Below, one piece after another: positions 35,501-44,500 of a stretch of DNA of 64,000 nucleotides. Below the pieces are notes generated by a model. The model was not told the origin of the DNA. It did no database searches and saw nothing but the letters and a program-made list of their open reading frames with translations. The position numbers were made by a program, and so were the translations under genes. Every line of letters begins with the position of its first letter. Position 1 is the stretch's first letter. The stretch is from Psococerastis gibbosa (lineage: Eukaryota; Arthropoda; Insecta; Psocodea; Psocidae), in NCBI GenBank assembly GCA_963971405.1, contig OZ020488.1, positions 41,832,888 to 41,896,887 on the forward strand. Direction: 5' to 3'.

Positions 35501-38500
35501 ATTTGTTGTTGTTTTTAATTGGAATTTTGCTTTTTATTTTTATTTAATTTAAAAAATGACCTCTGAGACTGAAATTAAAGAAGAAAAAAGGAAACTTGTG
35601 GCAAGAAGTGGACTACAACAGATGTTCATAAGTTCATAAGTAAGGCAAAGAAACTATAGATGTGGGTTAGGTTAGGTTTTTCTATTTCTACGGTTGGCGG
35701 AGGTATCCTCATTCCTCACGCTGAGCTATTTCTCCATTTCCCTTTTTTCCTTTTCTACCAACACAGTGAAGATCCCTAGTGATGAAAAGTGAAGTGCAGT
35801 GATCGACCAAATCTTTGAATTCAAGATTTTGTGTTTCCCAAGATCCTTAAAGTCCATTGAGTGATTTGGTGTATGTATGTATGCATGCACGTATGTTACC
35901 ATATTTCTAAATCTATTAAATAAATAAATAAGCGTTTCTTTGCAAACAGACAAAGTCCAATAATATGCAAATTATGAATTATCACAGTTTATTTATTTTA
36001 AGAGGTCTTCAAATAGCTAAAAAAAAAAACACTTGTCGATATGGCTCTGGAAATTAATTAATTAGCTATGAACCCATTTTGTTTTAAAAAATATAATTAA
36101 AAAAAAATGGGAAAGATTCTCCTAAAAATTTTATACAATCGCAGAGCAACTTGTCATCTCTGAAGTCAATAAAAAATTAATGAAATATTGAATGAAGTTC
36201 GTTGCACTCTTCCCTCAAGTCTAGTAAGAGAAACTAAAAAGACCATGCGCGCCGAAGCCCCATTTAATAGTATAATGTTTTCTCCTGAATACAGCAGCAG
36301 CCTGATCATGGCGATTTGGAATTACTATAATACCAGGATTTATATAATACCGGGGTTTAATTTTTAATACCGCAGTAGTAAGGTGTCAAGTGACGGTGTT
36401 AAAATATGCGCGGGAAATTCAAATTAATAAATTATTAGAATACAAGAGAATGGTTGCAATGTTTGATAATTGACGAAAATACTAATACAAATTAAAATGT
36501 ACAGATAGAATTTTGAAATTTAATATGAATTTTAATTAATGTGTCTACATCTAAGGGAGAAAAAATTGAAAACTCACCAAAAATATTAATTTTTCAATCT
36601 GAATTTCCCGTGCAATTTTGCACTCATTTGTTTAAAACAATGAGGTTCTGTAGGGACAGTTTTGGTCACTAGGTTCGCTGAAGACAAACCGATATCCATA
36701 TTATTCAAAATGGCCACCGTTTGCATGTGAAAACTACAAAGAACTGGAAAACTAAGCTCTTAGCATTTAATTAATTCTTTTAATATTTTTTATACTATTT
36801 TTACTATGCCTGGACCTTATTTCACTGCATATAATTTAATATATATATTCTCCATGATTTATAGAAAAATATCACTTTAAAATAATAGGCCTACATAAAT
36901 AAAATAATTTTAAAATATTATTGAGGCATATGGTAAAATCAACGCTTTGATATCTTAGCAACTGGTGCTACCATATACAAAATGACGTCACAAATGAACC
37001 TCATTGAATAAACTCCGGTATTATAATAATCCCAAATCGCCATGATCGGGCTGCAGGTGTGTGAATTCAAAGATCATGAACATAACATACAGTATGGGAA
37101 ATATCCTTTTTCAAAATTAAAATGACGACATTACAAACGCACAATAAAGACTATGCTTGTTTAGGATAAAAATAGGCACATATGATATGAATGAAGGGTA
37201 TATTATTTAAGGGGGGAGGGAATGGGGATTTAAATGAATTAACACTAAATTTTGTAATATTGTACAGAAATGGCCCTGATTACACATATAAATACTCTAA
37301 TATTTACTCATCGAAGAAATATTTGGATTACATAATTTTTAAGCACGATTTCAATCTGAATTGTTTGAATTTTGGTATTACACGTTCCAAATTTTCTTAG
37401 GCCCGGCACACACAGACGATTCTCGCATTCTCGATTTGCCGACTTATTTTACATTGTAGCCATGTGGCTAACTAGCAGAAGATTTTCTACCGATTTCAGT
37501 AGCTGGCGCATTGATATACATGGATTGCTACCACGGCACCTAGCCCACGCTGAACAAATGTCTTCACTTTTGGTCACGTGACAAAAAGGGTTATTATGGC
37601 AAGAAGTGGTTGACTCCATTGCGTTCAATGCGATTTAGACGTATTTCATTGCCTGTTATTTAATCTATTTAAGATATCAGGTTTTGTCCGTTGCCGACAG
37701 CCCTAGCGCTCCTGGTGTATTTCCAGTGTATATACTGTATATATAGTTCAGTGAGCTGGCGTGAAGCCGACCGCACGAAAGAGTACGGTGTTCCCCCCCA
37801 GACACGCCAGATGATATAAATCTTCTGAAGTAGCCCTTGTAGGTTTGCACCAACCATTCACGAAGCCATATTCCTAAAAAGGAAAAGATGTCGGCAAATC
37901 GGGGCTGCAAGAATTGACCGTGGGCCACAGACCCATGGTTATTGGATCGAATATTGGAACATTATTATAATTTGAGTTTGCAATCAGGGGGAATACAAAA
38001 TTTACATAGCCCATTGGACACACCTTATTTTTGCTTCCCTAAATTATACGTGTTAAGGAGAGTTTCATTGCGATGTTCATTGCGGTGAAGATTTTTACGG
38101 TGTACGCCTTGGCACAACAACCCATTTAGACAATAGGTAGGCCTGAAGAATGGTAAAGGATCCTTCCTCCAGGTCATTGCTGTTTTTGGTATAACGATGT
38201 CAGAACCATGAGGAGCAGCCGCGTTTTCCCCTTCACAATGAAGATTATGTAACCATAAGGGTCGTATCGGAGAGTACTGAAAGGAAAGGTTACCGGCTGG
38301 AAAAAGTTTCCTTTCAAGTTTCAAAACTTTCATCTGTTTCTAAATTACAGTTTCGTTCGTGAACTAATCCGATATAATTTTTTTTCATATTCTTCTAGAT
38401 TGCTGCTGACGACCCTCGAGATTGCTGTTTGCATGCTTTGAGTCCCTGCAGCAGCAGCATCGCTACCATACAGACAACTCAGGAAGCATCGGAAGCACAA

Positions 38501-41500
38501 GACGTAACGAAGACTTTATTGTTTGTGCTACAAACCGATTTGCATACTTAATATATTAGTGTTATATGTGTGATAGGCTATATATATTATATTATAGTGT
38601 GATATAAAAGGTTTAGGAGAACCGTAAGAATTGAAGATTGATAAGCTCTCTTAGTGTTGCGTAAATTAGGTAAAGTAATTGTAACAACTAAAAAAAAGTT
38701 GAATTCTCTAGTCAGTTAAAAATGTTGATAAATCTCATTGTTGGGCTATGTCATCTTGTCATCATTAATGCTCAAATGACGGTTCAAACCATTGGAGATG
38801 GATCGTATAATTTTATCATTGTCGCCAACAAACGTGGATTAGGATTGCGAATATTCAATGATGGAATTTACTTTTTTGACGAAAACAATAACCTTGCCTC
38901 GTATTCAACGATAACAAAGAAGACAGAGCTCCGAGCTGTCCAATTAGGTAAAACTTACATTGAGAGACAGTTGGGTGTGCTGGATAATGAGTTGTATATG
39001 GTGGCAACAAATGGAACCATATACAGATACACACCTGGGATATTCGGTGTTAGGGAAGTTGCCAGAAAAATTTGCGAGAACTCAGAATGTACTGCCATAA
39101 CTGTCCTTAATGGGAAGATTTATTATCAATGCAGTAAATTTGAGATCTGTCAATTTGACACAAAAAAAAATATAACAAAAGTAATTACCAAGGAGGATAG
39201 TGTTATTATCACACTTTCGAAATTGGGAAACAAACTGTACATAGGATCCAGAGGAGTTACACAATATAACCCTCTGACGGGCGAAAGAAATATTCTGCCA
39301 GGGACCAAATCTCTAAAACGTAAGGAGCATTTTACCGGTGTTTTCAAGAAATGAAATATACATTGGTAGTGATACAGGTATATACAGGTACTCTGTCCTA
39401 GCAAGCAAATTATCTCGAGTATGTTCTGAAGACATAACAAGGGACCACAAAGTTAATGGTATTGCATTTATTGACAACGTTTTGTATCACAGTGTCAATA
39501 ACTCGGTGATAGTTGAAGAAATCGGAAATAAACCAGGGATATGTCGCGTGATTGGCGTAGTTGAAGGACCAATAATATATTCAATGATATCCTTGGGAAA
39601 AAGACTGTATATTGGCGCAGAAGAGCATATATATGAGATGAATACTTGCCAAAAACTAGATGATATATTACAAAATAATGTAACCAACACACGCGGTTTA
39701 GGATTATTACCATTCAATGATAGAATTTACTTCATCGACGAATCGGATAACGTTCGCTCGTATTCCATTGTAACAAATAAGACAGAGATACTAGCTGACA
39801 AATTAGGCAAAACTTATATTGAGAGACAGATGGCTGTACTTGAAAATGAGTTGTACATGATTGCAACAAACGGAACTTTGTACAAACACACAATGGGAGT
39901 ATTCGGTGTTACGGAGGTTACTAGCCAAATTTGCGAAGGGTCACAATGTGTTGCCATAACCACCCTGAATAAGAAGGTTTATTACCAATGCAATAAATTT
40001 GAGATATGCCAATTGGGTCCGAATGGAAAAAATGTGACAAAATCAATAGCGAAATTCAAAAATGCTATTAACGTACTAGCAAAATGCAAGAATAAACTTT
40101 ACATAGGAACATTTGGAGGTGTTATAGAATATGACTCTCTGACAGGACAACAGCATGTTTTTCAGGGCACAGAATCTCAAACAGTAAGAAACATTTTACC
40201 GGTGCCATTGTGTGATGAAATATACTTCGGTAGTGATACAGGTTTATACAAGTACTCAGTCCTTGCACGCAATGTGTCCCGCGTATGTTATGGAGATACA
40301 ACATTGCACCACACAGTGTATGGTATTGCATTTATTGACAACATTTTGTATCACAGTGTAAACAACTCTGTGATAGTAGAAGAAATCGGCAATAGACCTG
40401 GGATATGTCGCGTGACTGGCGTAGTGGAAGGACCATTAATATATTCAATGATATCATTTGGAAAGAAACTGTATATTGGTGCAAAAAATCATATTTATGA
40501 GATGAATACTTGCCAAAATCTAAATGATATATTACCAAATAATGTGATACGGATTATAAACGATATCGCAGACGACCAAGTAATTTTAAATGAATTACAA
40601 AAAATGAATCTCAAAGCTGATTTTTCAATCCTACGTGTCAAAAGTAAAAATAATACAACAGCATTAATAGGAGTAATTGGAAATGACCATGAATATTGTG
40701 GGGTACGTGAAGTCTTCTTTTTTGTCGTTGGCAAAAGTTTGAATTTTTTCAATTTAATCAGAGCGGGGTTATTTGGTACTCTAAACAACCGACTTAAAGC
40801 TGAAAATGCTGGCATTAAAAGGGTAAAAATATTGGACTATGATCATCTGATAGTATTTAATAACATTGTGGCTACGCAAGCAGGTGATATTAGAAAGACA
40901 AGTAGTGAAATAGATTGTTCTGAAACAATAAATATTGGCGATTCAACAATACCTGAGGATTATAATAGTGTTAATAAACCGTTGACTAAATGTGAGTTGT
41001 CAACTAAGATAGTAATTAAAGGCGAGACGACAAGATTTCTTGCAACACCCGACAAGGAAATAACATCCGATGACGAAGTCTGCAACAGTTTGAAATTAGG
41101 CATGTGGCCATTTGTTGGTAGAGATTTAGGAAATGTAAAGAGGATGTCTTTAGGAAGAGACTGGAATGTGGCAATGAATGACATTTCATTTGAACTGTCG
41201 ACTATTGAAGGAGTGAGAAATATTAATAAAACAGCTTTGCGAATTAAAAAGCTAAATATTACAGCTACTTCAGAAATTGAAGAAAAGGAAGTTACATTGA
41301 ATTTGGAGCAAAAAATCAAGGGTATCGTTTTTGGAATCTACATCGATGAGTGGGATAAAGAGGTTAAGTTCTGGATATCACTGAATGATATTATGGCGTA
41401 TCTGGAGGAAACTGGTTTGTTACCACCAGAAATAAAAATAAATACTGATAATAGCATATCATTTCATAGTAAATTGCGGAGGTATTGGAAGCGAACATTT

Positions 41501-44500
41501 GGTTGGATAAATATGGGATAGTTCACGTCATTTCATTTTTTTCATGGTCAGATAACCCCGGACAACGTGCAATATCGCTACTTTTTTAATACGGTAATGC
41601 AATTATGACGTTCATTCTTGTGCATATCGATCATTCAACATTGGCATTGCAAAATATATTGTAATTTAAGTTAATAATTTAATATAATAAACCATTACAG
41701 AGTACCTACTCCAGCCCCGGGCAAATTAACGAGATCCCATGGATAATTTTGGTACCTACTATAACAAGGCAATGAACTATTATACATGTATTACATATTC
41801 TTGCAGAAATTTTCAATGGTGCATACCAGTGGCTAGTAGTGACAACTGACACAGCCCAAGCTACTAGTATATTGTTTTTAGCCCCCCCCCCCTCTTCAAA
41901 ACAACCTATATGGTGTCGATACTCTATTTACTAAAATATACCTGACGTTAGGAAGCATTGATAAGAAGTTTAAGCAGGCTAATATTTTCATGAAATGATC
42001 GCTTTTAATTTATATATTACTAATATTAAGGTGCGAGACTCTCCCCGGTACATGGGTCGGTCGATGTCTCCCTGGTGTGTTTATTAAATGTTTTGTCTTG
42101 TATGAGACCGTTTTTTCAACGAAGCGTAGAGTTCCAGTGACTCAGTGGCGGAGCGTGCATTTAAGGTGGGCAATGCCGCATTACACTTAAAAAATCCTTA
42201 GAATGTATTAAGAGCTTCGTTGAAATCTATAGGAAGCCGCGAGCAGATAAGATTGCATAAGCATGAAGTTATCAACACAGTCTAAGAAAATTAAGAATCA
42301 CGTCACATAGAAATCAAATGTTTACTTTTTAAGAAAATAGAAAATACTATATAAAATGATGCGTGATTTCTTTTTGTTTTCAAATTCTTACTTTTTAAGA
42401 AGATAGATCATGCTATATAATATGATGCGTGCTTTATTTATTTTTAAACTTAAATAAATATTATCAAGCATTACACTCTCAAATATCCCACGCTCCGCCA
42501 CTGCAGTGACTGGGTCATGGCTGTCACCAATTAGATGTTGCAGCGTGTCTGGTTATGGGGGAAGGAGTCTGGCTGTGAAGTAGGAAGGGCATTCTGCTGT
42601 GGGTCTGACAGAAAGAGGTAGAAATATCCGTGGATAGGGCGAGTGTGTCCAATGCGCAGCCAAGTTAGGGTTAACTCTTCTGCGCGATTTGGACGATAAG
42701 AAGTTTGGCATTCCCCTATCAACTATCAAGGGGTTGCGGCCTAGTGGGCTTTGCTTACACTAATAAGGAATACAATATTATTTTGTGAATTTTTTGGTGT
42801 ATTTTCTTTGAATAAATACAAAATACACTATTGCAATCACATCGGTTAGGCGGTTATTCCACCGACGTCTATAGTGATAGTAATGCTGATATTGACGTGG
42901 CAGCAGACATTTTTAGACTGTCTTTAATGTCTGCTACCACTTCAATACCACCATTACTATCACTATTGACGTCGGTGGAATAACCGCCTTATGGGAAACA
43001 GGCCCAAATATATTGATTTTCGCCGGACATGAATTTTCAAAGAAGGATGCACCTAGAATTGTTAGTTTAGTTTAAGCATGGCGCAGGCCTGTCAAAATTC
43101 GCTAGAGGCCAAACTATAGGACCGATTTCGTTCAAATTTGGTGGGATATTATACAAAAATCCTCGCAAGACAAAAAGGCTTCGCTTGGTCTGGGGTGGTG
43201 CCGGAAATTTTAAATGTAAGAAGGCAATTAATAATTCATTTCTAAACACGGCTCATATGATTTTATTTAAAATTTCCTCAATTACAATATATACCAATAT
43301 TACATACTGTACAGAGGATGCACGGGCATCTGGGAAAACTTAAATTTTTTTATTGACAATTTTTGTCTTTTCTCATTATGAAAACCTAATTGTCTGGATT
43401 TAAGTTCAAGTTCAAGTGTGTGCGGATTAGTGTTTTTTTTTTAACAGCTGCAGGCCTGCAGATGTGACGCGAACGAACAAATCAAATAATTCAACATAAG
43501 TACTAACCTCAATGACTTCAGTCTCAGCGTACTTGATCCAAACACTCTCCAGCGGAAGGAACACGTGGACGACCACCAGCGGGTTAGGAGGGCGACCGTT
43601 ACCATCGCACAAAAGATTATCACAGCTAATCGAGATCTCGCAGATCGGTACCTCACTCGGATCTGTAGAAAAAAAAATTATATACAGAATAGTATATACT
43701 GTATTTACTTCCTTACGTTACAGTAGCGACGCTTCACCCCTCCTATGGGTCAACGGCACGGAACTCCCATTTGCTTTACATCTTCTAGTGACAGGTCATG
43801 ACATTTTCTTTCTCTTTTTCAAAAAAAATTTCTGTTTCTAAGGACATCCTTTGTCGTCCTTGTGACCTTGAGCCTTCCGAACGTGGCTGCATGTGGCCAT
43901 CTCGGCTCTACGGGTGGTCCCACCACGCTAACCTCCGTTCATTGACTTTTTCGGTGATAGGGACTACCTGTACCTCTGCTCATTGTTCATCTTCCTGTCC
44001 GTTAGCTTATACTCAAGGGAATAGCGCAGCATTCCCTTCTCCGCCACAAGCAGCAATGGTTCTTCATGCTTTTTCAGCGGCAAGCAATCAGCAGGCTCTG
44101 TCCTATCAATAGGCAGACTGGGCATTTGCCCACGGCACCAAGCTTCGCCTCCTCAATAGGTAGATGAAATCTCCCTAAAAGGAATGCCGTGGCACAGCAA
44201 CTTATTAAGATTTAGATCTGAGAACTTCTGGACAGCTTGACTGCTGCGGTAATTGGAATGCCTATAGCTATATATATATATATACGAAAAAATGGTCTTA
44301 ACTTCTTCACTAGACGGCGATTTCTATACTTACCCAGCAGGTTGGCTCGTTAAAGCCGCCACATATCTTGATACGGATCCTGTCCTCGACGCATCTCCAG
44401 CTGCTCTTGCAGCACTTGTAACCGTAACTGTAAGCAATCATAGCTTGGCTGCTGAGGTAATTGCAACGCCTATAGGTATTTAAGAAAGAATGTTCCTAAC

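Larger units (their letters stand above)
32553..43507 (-). other. INPP4 intron 3 (10.95 kb)
   Basis: The largest intron. From the left it holds featureless AT-rich sequence (32560-34380), a MITE remnant (34390-34499), the 34560-34940 repeat, quiet sequence (35000-36290), a 756 bp element (36298-37053), the nested plus-strand gene (38603-41691), a hAT MITE (42143-42503) and a Harbinger-like MITE (42849-42988). No INPP4 coding exon was seen in it; the phases of exons 3 and 4 join without one. Confidence 0.85.

Noticed and set aside
38025-38333. 102-residue minus-strand open frame just upstream of the nested gene
   Set aside because: No recognisable motif, no splice or promoter context, and length within chance for the region.
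39338-41521. The downstream frame as a separate gene starting at 39338
   Set aside because: The codon there is GTG, the frame is open farther upstream, and it continues the first propeller mid-repeat. It is the second half of one gene.
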